Source: Pseudoalteromonas sp. NC201 | Lineage (GTDB): Bacteria; Pseudomonadota; Gammaproteobacteria; Enterobacterales; Alteromonadaceae | Reading direction: 5' to 3' | DNA length: 64,000 bases | Assembly: GCF_002850255.1 (NCBI RefSeq) | Contig: NZ_CP022522.1 | Coordinates: forward strand, 1,797,125 to 1,861,124 | Shown: positions 26,259 through 35,125 of the stretch, piece after piece | Numbering within the stretch: position 1 is the stretch's first letter | Layout: each line of letters begins with the position of its first letter | Notes under the pieces: model-generated | Told to the model about the DNA's origin: nothing | The model's input: only the letters and a program-made list of their open reading frames with translations | The model's database searches: none | Position numbers and translations under genes: made by a program

Positions 26259-26440
26259 AACCTGAACTTCAGATAATTAATGTCTTTCTAGCAGCTAGTT
26301 TTAGCGCTAGCTGCGTTGAATTCACGTCCAATAACCAGCTATTGGTGCGTAAATGCGCCTTGCCTAAAGGATGTAGGTACCAGCGTGATGGCAGGGCACG
26401 AGAGCAGAGTTATCCTCAAAACTCTCTGGCTAAGTGAAGC
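26259..26440. repeat. Degraded MITE-like hairpin repeat (copy B)
   Basis: Begins AACCTGAACT and shares with the complete copy at 47498-47694 the blocks TCTAGCAG, CTGCGTTRAATT, CAATA-CCAGCTATTG and CGCCTTG, in the same order. The centre, CCAATA-ACCAGC-TATTGG, is palindromic. The right end is diverged and its limit is approximate. Confidence 0.6.
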
Positions 26441-26459
26441 AATTTTTAGCATTTCAAAA

Positions 26460-26481
26460 GCCGATGAAATTCGGCCTTTTT
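26460..26481 (+). terminator. Rho-independent terminator
   Basis: GCCGA (26460-26464) pairs with TCGGC (26471-26475), followed by CTTTTT. It would end rightward transcription from ndh or the repeat region. A degenerate second copy lies in the duplicated unit downstream. Confidence 0.6.
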
Positions 26482-26607
26482 GCTTTGTTGACTTCGCTAT
26501 TTGAATATCAACTATTAAGTGACTGCCCATGATAACGGCATATGAAATTCGGCTTTTTGCTTTGTTGGCTTCGCTGTTTGAATATCAACTGTTAAGTGAC
26601 TGTCCAC
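26464..26607. repeat. Two-copy diverged direct repeat
   Basis: About 67 bp starting ATGAAATTCGGC at 26464 recurs at 26542 with about 90 percent identity by eye, including TTTGTTGRCTTCGCTRTTTGAATATC and TTAAGTGACTG. The unit carries the T-rich tail of the terminator. No gene is seen in this part of the 488-base gap. Confidence 0.75.
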
Positions 26608-26647
26608 GAAAAGGCCAGATAACCAATGAAAGTTTGATGTAGATTAG

Positions 26648-26731
26648 TGATTAATCATTTCCTCTTTTTTGATTAACGAAAGCTGTCGTGAAGCTTGCAC
26701 ATTTGTCCTAGTATATTAATCAAGTGATTAA
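26648..26731. promoter_or_regulatory. Palindromic operators for the TetR-family regulator
   Basis: TTAATCA-AG-TGATTAA at 26716-26731 is a perfect 7-bp palindrome ending 12 bp before the tetR-like ATG. A related perfect palindrome TGATTAATCA is at 26648-26657. TetR repressors bind palindromes of this type in their own promoters; autorepression of the TetR-HlyD-ABC operon is inferred. Confidence 0.65.
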
Positions 26732-26743
26732 TGGAGTTGAAAC

Positions 26744-27391
26744 ATGACAAATAAGCTAACGGAAGCCGCTGTTACCCCGAGAGAAAAGCTCATCACCGCT
26801 GGTAAGTGTTTGTTTATTAACCGCGGATATAATCGAGTCACGACTAGAGCAATTGCGGACCTTGCTGAGGTAAACATTGCTTTGATTAAGTACTACTTCG
26901 GCGATAAAGCGGGACTGTTTGAAGCGGTATTTCGCGAGGTTGCAGCACCTCTACTGAGCTTGCTTGAAGGGATTAAAAAATCACAGTTACGTGAACTCTC
27001 ACCGCTTATTTTAACTCAGTTTATAGAGCGCTACTTTCAGGTGATGAGCCAATACCCAACGCTACCTAAGATCATTTTTATGGCACTACATGATACGCAC
27101 TCTAAAGAGCATGAAATCATAAAAAAGATTTTCTTTGAGCATGTAGAGAACGGTGTCAGTACTTTAAATTCGACCTTTCAAACGCTTTCGCCTGCAGAGC
27201 CCATTCGAGCTGAATGGTTACTTTTAACCTGCCTTGGCTTGTCGGCATTTCCTTTTTTGGTTCCACCAGTGATGCAGCCGCTACTTGGTATCGAAAACTC
27301 GGATACTGAGCAGTGGCGCTCGCTTGGCAAACATCAGCAAGCTATTTTTAACGTGTTTCTATCCCAGCATATTGAACGGAAAACATTATGA
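26744..27391 (+). CDS. TetR/AcrR-family transcriptional regulator
   Basis: 215 residues. The TetR helix-turn-helix (about 15-62) reads AGKCLFINRGYNRVTTRAIADLAEVN ... IKYYFGDKAGLFEAVFREV, a clear signature. The C-terminal ligand domain is generic. Its stop overlaps the ATG of the HlyD-like gene by 4 bp (ATGA), making it the first gene of the efflux operon it probably represses via the palindromes at 26648-26731. Confidence 0.92.
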   Translation: MTNKLTEAAVTPREKLITAGKCLFINRGYNRVTTRAIADLAEVNIALIKYYFGDKAGLFEAVFREVAAPLLSLLEGIKKSQLRELSPLILTQFIERYFQVMSQYPTLPKIIFMALHDTHSKEHEIIKKIFFEHVENGVSTLNSTFQTLSPAEPIRAEWLLLTCLGLSAFPFLVPPVMQPLLGIENSDTEQWRSLGKHQQAIFNVFLSQHIERKTL

Positions 27392-28329
27392 AAACACCGT
27401 TTTACATCATCAGTTTTGTGTTATTGACGCTTTTGGTTGGTTGTTCTAAACCCGAGCGTAAAATCTTCGGCATTATCGAACGACCGCAGGTGCAGATCAG
27501 CAGCCCAACCGGAGAGTTATTAGTTGAGTTGCTGGTCGAGCGCGGCGATAAAGTGGTAAAAGGACAGCCACTGGCGAAAATCGATGACGTGGTGCAGCAA
27601 CAACAGGTTAATGCTATTGAACAGCAAATCGCGCGCTTGCAAGCGCAATATAGATTGTTACTCTCTGGCACCCGAGTTGAACAAGTCAAACAAGCCAAAG
27701 CAAGGGTCCATGCAGCACAGGCCGCTTGGGAAGAAGCTCAGCGGCAACTTGTTCGACAGAGGCAGTTAATCAAAGACAAGTTGACCTCTCAAGATAGGGT
27801 CGATGCCGCCTCTGCCAATGTCGAGTCGACACTTGGTATCTTGCAAGAGGCCCAAGCGCGTTTGAAAGAGCTTGAAAATGGCACGAGAGAGGAGACAATC
27901 GAACAAGCAAAAATCGCAATTACAGAAGCACAAACACAGCTAATTATTGCCAACAAGCAGCTCGCTGATCTTACCCTTAAAGCACCAACTTCCGGCATTG
28001 TCGAGGATTTACCTTGGCTTGTTGGTGAGCGTCCCATTAAAGGTGCACCGATTATTCTGCTGGCTGCTGACGACAAAACATTCTCTCGACTTTATCTGCC
28101 GCAAACCCAGCTTGCTAAAGTTTCTTTGGGAAGTGTGCTAAATGTGCATTTCGATGGCAGTGATAAAAGTCTACAAGGCACCGTCAGCTACATTAGCCAA
28201 AGCGCGAGCTTCACGCCTTATTTTGCACTTTCACAAGAAGAAAGAGCACGTTTAATGTATGTGGTGGAAGTGGTGCTCACTGATAAAGTGACTGTCCCGT
28301 CAGGCACGCCGGTTTGGGTGGAGCTGTAA
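27388..28329 (+). CDS. HlyD-family membrane-fusion lipoprotein (YbhG-like)
   Basis: 313 residues. A lipobox LLVGC (about Cys19) is followed by a biotinyl-lipoyl half (ISSPTGELLVELLVERGDKVVKGQPLAKID), a long alpha-helical hairpin rich in Gln/Ala (about 70-190), the second lipoyl half (LTLKAPTSGIVEDLPWLVGERP) and a beta-barrel. This is the adaptor of an ABC-type efflux complex. It sits between the TetR regulator and the ATPase, with a 4-bp overlap upstream and a 2-bp gap downstream. Confidence 0.88.
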   Translation: MKTPFYIISFVLLTLLVGCSKPERKIFGIIERPQVQISSPTGELLVELLVERGDKVVKGQPLAKIDDVVQQQQVNAIEQQIARLQAQYRLLLSGTRVEQVKQAKARVHAAQAAWEEAQRQLVRQRQLIKDKLTSQDRVDAASANVESTLGILQEAQARLKELENGTREETIEQAKIAITEAQTQLIIANKQLADLTLKAPTSGIVEDLPWLVGERPIKGAPIILLAADDKTFSRLYLPQTQLAKVSLGSVLNVHFDGSDKSLQGTVSYISQSASFTPYFALSQEERARLMYVVEVVLTDKVTVPSGTPVWVEL

Positions 28330-28331
28330 GA

Positions 28332-29264
28332 ATGACCAAGGAAATCGTGATCCAAAGTGAAGGTTTGGGTAAGCAGTTTAACGACTATTGGGCGGTTTCA
28401 GACCTAGACCTTACCGTAAAACAGGGCGAAATTTATGGCTTTCTAGGGCCAAATGGCTGCGGAAAATCAACTACAATCCGAATGTTGACTGGACTGTTAA
28501 CACCAACCACAGGTCATATCAGTATTATGGGAAAGGATGTGCAGGCACATGGTGAAAGCTTGCGTAATCGATTAGGCTACATGACGCAAAAATTCTCCCT
28601 ATACGAGTCGCTAAGTGTGCTGGAGAATCTCGAGTTTGTGGCGAAAATTTATGGTTTATCACGCAATGATGTTAAGCGTAGAGTGGCTGAGCTGCTACAG
28701 GAATACCAATTAGAAGATAAAAAATCGGTGCAGTCCGGTGCATTGAGTGGTGGACAAAAACAACGCCTCGCGCTTGCCGCCGCTGTTATTCATAAACCAG
28801 AGTTGCTCTTTTTAGATGAGCCGACGTCAGCGGTTGACCCGGAAAATCGTCGTGCATTTTGGGAGCAGTTATTTAGTTTAAGTGCGCAGGGCACGACCAT
28901 TTTAGTGTCTACCCATTATATGGACGAGGCAGAGCGTTGTCACCGCCTTGCTATCTTAGAGCAAGGTGTAAAGCGTGCGGATGATAGTCCCATCGCGCTG
29001 ATGGAACAGTTAAAGGTTTCGGTGTGCGAAGTTGTGGGTGACGACGTTGCGGCATTAAAAACACGTTTAGCTTCATTACCGAGTGTGATTTCCGTCTCCC
29101 AAATAGGTGCTCGCCTAAGGGTGTTGATAAACAAAAAAGAATCACAACCTCTGGCATTATTGCGAGCTGAATCTGGAGGTGGTTACGAAGTGGATTTCAC
29201 TCGCGCTAACCTCGAGGATGTGTTTGTAACGAGCACAGGGAGGGGCTATGCTGAGCTTGCGTAG
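28332..29264 (+). CDS. ABC transporter ATP-binding protein (multidrug/YbhF half-type)
   Basis: 310 residues. Walker A GPNGCGKST, signature LSGGQKQRLALA, Walker B ELLFLDEPTS and the H-loop STHYMDEAERC are complete. A C-terminal tail of about 80 residues fits drug-export ATPases of the DrrA/YbhF type; unlike YbhF only one ATPase domain is present. The start is the ATG at 28332, with GGAG upstream; the ATG at 28314 lies inside the hlyD gene. Its end overlaps the permease by 17 bp. Confidence 0.92.
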   Translation: MTKEIVIQSEGLGKQFNDYWAVSDLDLTVKQGEIYGFLGPNGCGKSTTIRMLTGLLTPTTGHISIMGKDVQAHGESLRNRLGYMTQKFSLYESLSVLENLEFVAKIYGLSRNDVKRRVAELLQEYQLEDKKSVQSGALSGGQKQRLALAAAVIHKPELLFLDEPTSAVDPENRRAFWEQLFSLSAQGTTILVSTHYMDEAERCHRLAILEQGVKRADDSPIALMEQLKVSVCEVVGDDVAALKTRLASLPSVISVSQIGARLRVLINKKESQPLALLRAESGGGYEVDFTRANLEDVFVTSTGRGYAELA

Positions 29265-30390
29265 GTTAAATGCCATCGTCAGTAAAGAGTTTATGCAGCT
29301 GGCACGCGACCGTATTACCTTTGCGATGATTGTGATGTTGCCATTGGCGCAGCTGTTGCTATTTGGTTATGCAATTAATACTGATGTAAGACATGTTTCC
29401 GCAGGTATTGTTGATTTTAGTCAGACTTATCAATCCAGACAGTTGATCCAAACCGCAGCCAACACTCAAGTTGTTGACTTTATCGGCTATTATGATTCAA
29501 TTGCGGCGGCTGAGCAGGCCATTACCAGAGGAAAGGTGAATACGGTGTTGGTTATTCCTGCTGATTTTGTGCGTCGGCAGCTCAATCGTGATTATCAACT
29601 AAGTGGCTATAAAGTGGGTAATAGTACAGCGCAACATAGCGTTGCACAGTGGTTGATTGATGGTTCCGATCCGTTATTGAGTGGTGCCGTGGCGGGACTC
29701 AGCAAGTTGCCAACTAGCATCAAAAGGTTACCTATGCCTGCACTGCCAGACCCAGCTTTTGCGCTGCAAAATTACTTTAACCCAGAGAAACGTTCGTCGG
29801 TTAATATTATTCCCGGTTTGATTGCTATTATATTAACGATGACGATGATCCTATTTACCTCATCAGCGCTGGTTAGAGAGCGTGAGCAGGGTAATATGGA
29901 ATTTCTTATCACCACACCGGTTCGGCCAACCGAACTAATGTTAGGTAAAATTCTACCTTACATTCTTGTTGGCTTTATTCAAATGGCGATAATACTATTT
30001 TTAGGACATTGGCTATTTGATGTACCGCTCAATTTTGATATGCCAAGTTTACTTATCGTGACGTTGTTGTTTATCACCGCGAGCCTTACCTTAGGACTGT
30101 TGATCTCCACCAAAGCCAAGAACCAATTACAAGCAATGCAAATGACGGTTTTTGTGTTACTGCCTGCGATATTGCTATCAGGATTTATGTTCCCATTTGC
30201 CGCGATGCCAAGAGCGGCGCAATACCTTGCAGAGATCTTACCTGCCACACATTACGTACGGTCGATCCGAGCTGTGGTACTTCGAGGCGCGCATTTCAGC
30301 GATTTGTATTTTGATTTACTCTGTTTAGTCGCCTTTAGTGTGATTGGCTTTATGATTGCGACGATGCGCTTTAAAAAGCGATTAGATTAG
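29248..30390 (+). CDS. ABC-2 type permease (YbhS/YbhR-like)
   Basis: 380 residues. One N-terminal membrane helix, a large periplasmic loop (about 45-170), and five helices in the C-terminal half with FTSSALVREREQGNMEFLITTPVRPTELMLGKILPY, the ABC2_membrane hallmark. GGAGGGG precedes the ATG at 29248. The systems best known (YbhFSR) have two different permeases; here only one is present, so it may form a homodimer. Confidence 0.9.
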   Translation: MLSLRRLNAIVSKEFMQLARDRITFAMIVMLPLAQLLLFGYAINTDVRHVSAGIVDFSQTYQSRQLIQTAANTQVVDFIGYYDSIAAAEQAITRGKVNTVLVIPADFVRRQLNRDYQLSGYKVGNSTAQHSVAQWLIDGSDPLLSGAVAGLSKLPTSIKRLPMPALPDPAFALQNYFNPEKRSSVNIIPGLIAIILTMTMILFTSSALVREREQGNMEFLITTPVRPTELMLGKILPYILVGFIQMAIILFLGHWLFDVPLNFDMPSLLIVTLLFITASLTLGLLISTKAKNQLQAMQMTVFVLLPAILLSGFMFPFAAMPRAAQYLAEILPATHYVRSIRAVVLRGAHFSDLYFDLLCLVAFSVIGFMIATMRFKKRLD

Positions 30391-30401
30391 TTGTGTAAAT
30401 A

Positions 30402-30686
30402 TTGAATAGCAAAGGATGGGTATTAGTCTTTATTATGTTTACGCTTTTTAGTGAACAAGCAAATGATACCTTCGGCGCGTTGGGCAATTTAATTCTGGTG
30501 TTATGGCTTGCGATACTCAACATTTTGGTGCATTTGGTGTGGATTAAAGCTGGTGATTTGTTGGCGCGAGTGTCGAATGACCCAAATTATAATAAATGGT
30601 TGAATCGGTTTTACGGCGGCTGTTTGTATCTGGTCGCGGTTTGGTTAATTTTCGATAATGAAATTTGGCGCGAAGGTTTGATCTGA
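30402..30686 (+). pseudogene. Truncated LysE/RhtB-family exporter remnant
   Basis: 94 residues readable from TTG 30402, directly preceded by an in-frame stop at 30396-30398. NSKGW at the start resembles the NPKG(W) motif in the middle of LysE/RhtB exporters, and the ending WLNRFYGGCLYLVAVWLIFD resembles their last helix (R-x-L-N-R-x-x-G-x-x-L). The N-terminal half with the first three helices is absent. Either a broken gene or a short membrane protein; an internal ATG at 30435 is another possible start. Confidence 0.5.
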
Positions 30687-30690
30687 GCAA

Positions 30691-30722
30691 AAATAAAGGC
30701 TTCTAAATTGAAGCCTTTATTT
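30691..30722. terminator. Bidirectional rho-independent terminator
   Basis: AAATAAAGGCTTC pairs perfectly with GAAGCCTTTATTT (13-bp arms, 6-base loop). The A and T flanks allow termination in both directions. It lies between the LysE remnant and the convergent metG. Confidence 0.85.
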
Positions 30723-30742
30723 GTATACAAGTAATAGGGTGA

Positions 30743-32779
30743 TTACATCACTCGCATGCCAGGCTGTGAACCTTCGTCTGGATTTAAGATGTAAATTTCT
30801 TTACCACCAGGGCCTGCAGCCAACACCATGCCTTCTGACATACCAAAACGCATCTTACGAGGTTTTAGGTTTGCAACCATTACTGTTAACTTGCCGATAA
30901 GATCTTCAGGTGAATAAGCAGACTTAATGCCAGCAAACACCTGGCGCGTTTCACCACCTAAATCAAGCGTAAGTTTAAGCAGTTTGTCTGCACCTTCAAC
31001 ATGCTCTGCGTTAGCAATTTTTGCGACACGCAGATCAACTTTGGCAAAATCATCGAATTCGATTTCCGCAGCGATTGGCTCTTTGGCAAGCGGGCTATTC
31101 GGATCTGCTGCTACAGATTGACCACCCACTTTCTTTTCAAGACTTTCTTTCGAAGACTCGATCATCGCATTCACTTTATCAAGTTCAACACGCTGCATTA
31201 GTGCCTTAAACTTATTGATTTCATGATTAACAAGGGCGTTGTCAACGCTTTCCCAACTTAGCTCAGTGTTTAAGAAAGCTTCTACATTTTTCGCCATACC
31301 TGGAAGGATAGGTTTTAAATAAGTCAGTAGTACGCGGAATAGGTTAAGACCCATAGAGCACACTTGATGTGCACGCTCAAGTGTCTCTTCATTCTTTGCA
31401 AGCACCCAAGGCGCTTCGGCATCAATAAACTGGTTTGCTTTGTCAGCAAGGGTCATGATTTCACGCACTGCGCGGCTGTATTCGCGGTTTTCAAAATGTG
31501 TCGCGATTGAATCCTTTGCAGCAACAAAGCTAGTTAGTAGCGCTTCGTCCATAATAGAGCCGCTTAGCTTGCCGTCAAATTTCTTAGTAATAAAGCCTGC
31601 GCAGCGACTCGCGATGTTTACCACTTTGCCCACTAAGTCTGAGTTTACGCGTGCCGCGAAATCTTCTAAGTTGAGGTCTAAATCCGTAACGCCGCTGTTT
31701 AGTTTAGCCGCGTAGTAATAACGTAAATATTCTGGATCTAAGTGTTCAAGGTAGGTACGAGCCTTTACAAAAGTGCCTTTTGACTTAGACATCTTAGCGC
31801 CATTTACGGTGACAAAACCGTGAGCGAATACGTTATTTGGTTTACGGAAATTAGCGCCATCAAGCATTGCAGGCCAAAATAGGCTGTGGAAGTAGATGAT
31901 GTCTTTACCGATAAAGTGATAAAGCTCGGCGTCAGAGCCTTCACCCCAAAACTCGTCAAAGTTTAGGCCTTGTTTCTCGCAAAGGTTTTTGAAGCTTGCC
32001 ATGTAACCGATTGGTGCATCCAACCAAACATAGAAATATTTGCCAGGCGCGCCTGGGATTTCAAAACCAAAATAGGGGGCGTCACGGCTGATATCCCACT
32101 GCTGCAAGCCGTCTGCAAACCATTCGTCTAGCTTGTTCGCCATTTCAGATTGCAGACTACCTGAGCGTAGCCATGTTTTTAGCATGTCTTCGAATGCTGG
32201 TAAGTCAAAGAAGTAATGCTCTGAATCTTTCAAGATAGGTGTCGCACCAGACATCACCGATTTTGGCTCAATCAACTCTGTTGGGCTGTAGGTTGCACCG
32301 CAGGCATCACAGCTATCGCCATTTTGATCTTCAGACTTACAAGTCGGGCAAGTACCAGTAACAAAACGATCTGGTAGGAAAATGCCTTTCTCTGGGTCAA
32401 ATAACTGTGAAATCGTGCGCTTTTTGATATAGCCTTTTTCGTCTAAACGAGTGTAGATAAGCTCGCTTAGTTCACGGTTTTCGTCACTATGTGTGCTGTG
32501 ATAGTTATCAAACTCGATATTGAAGTCTGCAAAGTCACGCTGACGCTCAATACTTACCTGCTTAACCATTTCTTCAGGTGTGATACCTTGCTTCTGTGCA
32601 TTTAGCATGATTGGCGTGCCGTGCGCATCGTCTGCACATACATAATAGGCTTCATGGCCTTGTAACTTTTGGAAGCGAGCCCAAATATCGGTTTGAATAT
32701 ATTCCAGCAAGTGGCCTAAGTGAGTGGGGCCATTTGCGTATGGTAATGCACTGGTAATGAGAATTTTTCTCTTCGTCAT
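30743..32779 (-). CDS. metG: Methionyl-tRNA synthetase
   Basis: 678 residues. The class I HIGH-type motif is THLGH near residue 20, and KMSKS is near residue 330. A zinc knuckle [18 protein letters not shown] lies in the connective domain. The C-terminal 110 residues (about 570-678, [25 protein letters not shown]) are the EMAP/Trbp111-type tRNA-binding domain found in the long bacterial form. It charges tRNA-Met for initiation and elongation. Divergent from apbC, as is usual in gammaproteobacteria. Confidence 0.97.
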   Translation of the reverse strand: MTKRKILITSALPYANGPTHLGHLLEYIQTDIWARFQKLQGHEAYYVCADDAHGTPIMLNAQKQGITPEEMVKQVSIERQRDFADFNIEFDNYHSTHSDENRELSELIYTRLDEKGYIKKRTISQLFDPEKGIFLPDRFVTGTCPTCKSEDQNGDSCDACGATYSPTELIEPKSVMSGATPILKDSEHYFFDLPAFEDMLKTWLRSGSLQSEMANKLDEWFADGLQQWDISRDAPYFGFEIPGAPGKYFYVWLDAPIGYMASFKNLCEKQGLNFDEFWGEGSDAELYHFIGKDIIYFHSLFWPAMLDGANFRKPNNVFAHGFVTVNGAKMSKSKGTFVKARTYLEHLDPEYLRYYYAAKLNSGVTDLDLNLEDFAARVNSDLVGKVVNIASRCAGFITKKFDGKLSGSIMDEALLTSFVAAKDSIATHFENREYSRAVREIMTLADKANQFIDAEAPWVLAKNEETLERAHQVCSMGLNLFRVLLTYLKPILPGMAKNVEAFLNTELSWESVDNALVNHEINKFKALMQRVELDKVNAMIESSKESLEKKVGGQSVAADPNSPLAKEPIAAEIEFDDFAKVDLRVAKIANAEHVEGADKLLKLTLDLGGETRQVFAGIKSAYSPEDLIGKLTVMVANLKPRKMRFGMSEGMVLAAGPGGKEIYILNPDEGSQPGMRVM

Positions 32780-32981
32780 AACGATTCCATGAATTTAGCG
32801 CGATCTTTCTAATTGATGGTGTTGAATTGGTTGATTATTCACCGAGTTAACACTTGAATGGACAAGTGTGCTTAGTGACTCACCTTCGTTCAGACCATGA
32901 ACCGCGAATTGACTGGTTTTAATGAGTTGAATGTTACATAATTCCGTGGCTATTTTCATCACCCAGAGGAGTTTAATTTGT

Positions 32982-34085
32982 ATGTTTGGACTGGAAAAAT
33001 GGTTTGCCAAGGGGAAAAACACCAAACAGGCAATCATTGAGCTTTTAAATGGCTATCGTAGTGCGGCATTACCAGTAGGTATTGATGCCAATTGGGTCAT
33101 CAAAACGCAAGAGTCAAAAACGCAAATCCAAGTACATATTAATTTCCCGTTTGCTATTCAATGTGATCAAGAAATTGCCAGTTATCTGCAGCAACACTTA
33201 GGTAAGCCCGTTGAGGTGACATCGAAAGTCGTCGTAGTCGGCAGACCAAAATTTAAAGCCATTAAACATATTATTCTTGTTGCCTCGGGTAAGGGCGGGG
33301 TTGGTAAGTCTACCACTGCGATTAATTTGGCGTATGCGCTACGTGCTCAAGGTGCGAAAGTTGGTGTGCTAGATGCTGATATTTATGGCCCTTCGCTACC
33401 TAGTTTACTGGCTCTTGAGGATGAAAAACCTCAGGCGAAAGATGATAAAACCTTACTACCAATTGAAAAGTCGGGTATTAAAGCCATGTCTATCGGCTTT
33501 TTGGTCCCAGCAGAGGACGCCACTGTTTGGCGAGGACCAATGGCTTCTCAAGCGCTTACTCAATTGTTAAATGAAACGGATTGGGGTGAGCTGGATTATC
33601 TGATTGTTGATATGCCGCCAGGCACAGGAGATATCCAACTTACCATGACGCAAAAAGTGCCAGCCAGTGGTGCGGTGATTGTCACTACACCGCAGACCTT
33701 AGCGCTTGCAGATGCACAGAAGGGCATCGCGATGTTTGAAAAAGTGCAGCTCCCTATTTTAGGTTTGGTCGAAAATATGAGTTACTTCAATTGTGAGCAA
33801 TGTGGTAGTCGCAACCATATTTTTGGTCACTCTGGTGGCACCACGCTGGCGAGTCGCTATGGTGTGCCTCTGCTCGCGGAAGTACCGCTTAACGAACAGA
33901 TCAGAACAGCAACAGAGCAGGGCGAAGATATCATTGCCACAGTCCGTGAGCCTAATTCAGAAAGTAAGACTGACAATCATGGTATAGCAGATCACTATGT
34001 TGATTGTGCCCAACTGGTTGCCAGTATGTTATATTACCAATCAGACTCAACATCGGGTGTTGAGATTGTGATGACGGAAGACTAA
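32982..34085 (+). CDS. apbC: Iron-sulfur cluster carrier ATPase ApbC/Mrp
   Basis: 367 residues. The deviant Walker [10 protein letters not shown] (about residue 107), the D-x-x-P-P-G-T-G-D block ([14 protein letters not shown]) and the CEQCG zinc/cluster CxxC motif define Mrp/ApbC. The N-terminal domain is the short DUF59-like segment. It transfers [4Fe-4S] clusters to apoproteins. GAGGAG lies 10 bp before the ATG at 32982. dcd follows 2 bp later, suggesting co-transcription. Confidence 0.93.
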   Translation: MFGLEKWFAKGKNTKQAIIELLNGYRSAALPVGIDANWVIKTQESKTQIQVHINFPFAIQCDQEIASYLQQHLGKPVEVTSKVVVVGRPKFKAIKHIILVASGKGGVGKSTTAINLAYALRAQGAKVGVLDADIYGPSLPSLLALEDEKPQAKDDKTLLPIEKSGIKAMSIGFLVPAEDATVWRGPMASQALTQLLNETDWGELDYLIVDMPPGTGDIQLTMTQKVPASGAVIVTTPQTLALADAQKGIAMFEKVQLPILGLVENMSYFNCEQCGSRNHIFGHSGGTTLASRYGVPLLAEVPLNEQIRTATEQGEDIIATVREPNSESKTDNHGIADHYVDCAQLVASMLYYQSDSTSGVEIVMTED

Positions 34086-34087
34086 GA

Positions 34088-34672
34088 ATGAGATTATCGG
34101 ATACCCATATTCGAGAAGCGATTGAACAACAACGCATAATCATCGAACCTACACCTAAGCCAGATATGATTTCAGGCGTTACCGTGGATTTAAGACTGGG
34201 TAACAAGTTTAGAGTGTTTCAGGACCATGCCGCGCCTTACGTTGATCTCAGTGGTCCTAAAGATCAGATCAATGCCGCGATGGAATCCATCATGAGTGAC
34301 GAAATTGTGTTAGAAGATGGCCAAGCGTTTTTCTTGCACCCTGGTGAGCTGGCGCTGGCAATGACGTATGAAAAAGTAACCCTACCTGCCGACCTTGTTG
34401 GTTGGTTAGATGGCCGCTCGTCGCTGGCAAGGCTAGGTTTAATGGTTCATGTTACTGCGCATCGTATTGATCCCGGTTGGTCTGGAAACATCGTATTAGA
34501 ATTCTATAACTCAGGTAAGTTGCCTTTGGCACTTAGGCCAAACATGAAAATAGGTGCGATGAGCTTTGAAACGATGACAAGTGCTGCGCAATTCCCTTAT
34601 AACGAGCGTAAAGACGCCAAATATAAGGATCAAAATAGTGCGGTTGCTTCGCGTATTAGTGACGACAGTTAA
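34088..34672 (+). CDS. dcd: dCTP deaminase
   Basis: 194 residues, the size of E. coli Dcd. [12 protein letters not shown] at the start, [21 protein letters not shown] and [15 protein letters not shown] with the catalytic glutamate are all present. It converts dCTP to dUTP for dTMP synthesis. Immediately downstream of apbC. Confidence 0.96.
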   Translation: MRLSDTHIREAIEQQRIIIEPTPKPDMISGVTVDLRLGNKFRVFQDHAAPYVDLSGPKDQINAAMESIMSDEIVLEDGQAFFLHPGELALAMTYEKVTLPADLVGWLDGRSSLARLGLMVHVTAHRIDPGWSGNIVLEFYNSGKLPLALRPNMKIGAMSFETMTSAAQFPYNERKDAKYKDQNSAVASRISDDS

Positions 34673-35125
34673 TTGAATAGGTAGGCGAGAGGATTTGTGT
34701 GTAAATAGTTGGCCTATTACAAACAAATCTGACGCTTAGCTTGGGAATAACAGCGGCTGGAGAACAAGTTGTTGTTCCAATCTTATAATTAAATATTTAA
34801 CCCCCTATAACGGCATGCCATCTTTACATTTTTGATCCCCCATCAAATAACCATAACGATTTAAATTCAATAATATTTTTGCATTTGCTTTGATCCAAAC
34901 CATACTTATTGTAATGCGTTTTTTATGTTGTCGGCGAAAGCGTCATGCGAATGACTGCAGTAGACAAAGTGAAATAGGTATTAGTGCGCGAATGGCGTTG
35001 CCTACTGATTTGCAAAGAGAAGCTCATAGCCAATGTTTTCAGGTTGGTGTTTTTCTTGAACGTTAACGCTTGGTTCTTTGCATAACGTGATAAATCACCG
35101 TCAAAGTGACTCAAGGAGAATGGGT
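34673..35125. other. Intergenic region upstream of the EAL protein gene
   Basis: 453 bases with no convincing gene. AT-rich, especially 34780-34920; it probably holds the promoter of the downstream EAL gene. I see no strong dyad or terminator. Confidence 0.5.

Noticed and set aside
26316..26504. 62-codon frame between ndh and the TetR gene
   Set aside because: It lies within the degraded MITE and duplicated repeat and has no protein-like features.
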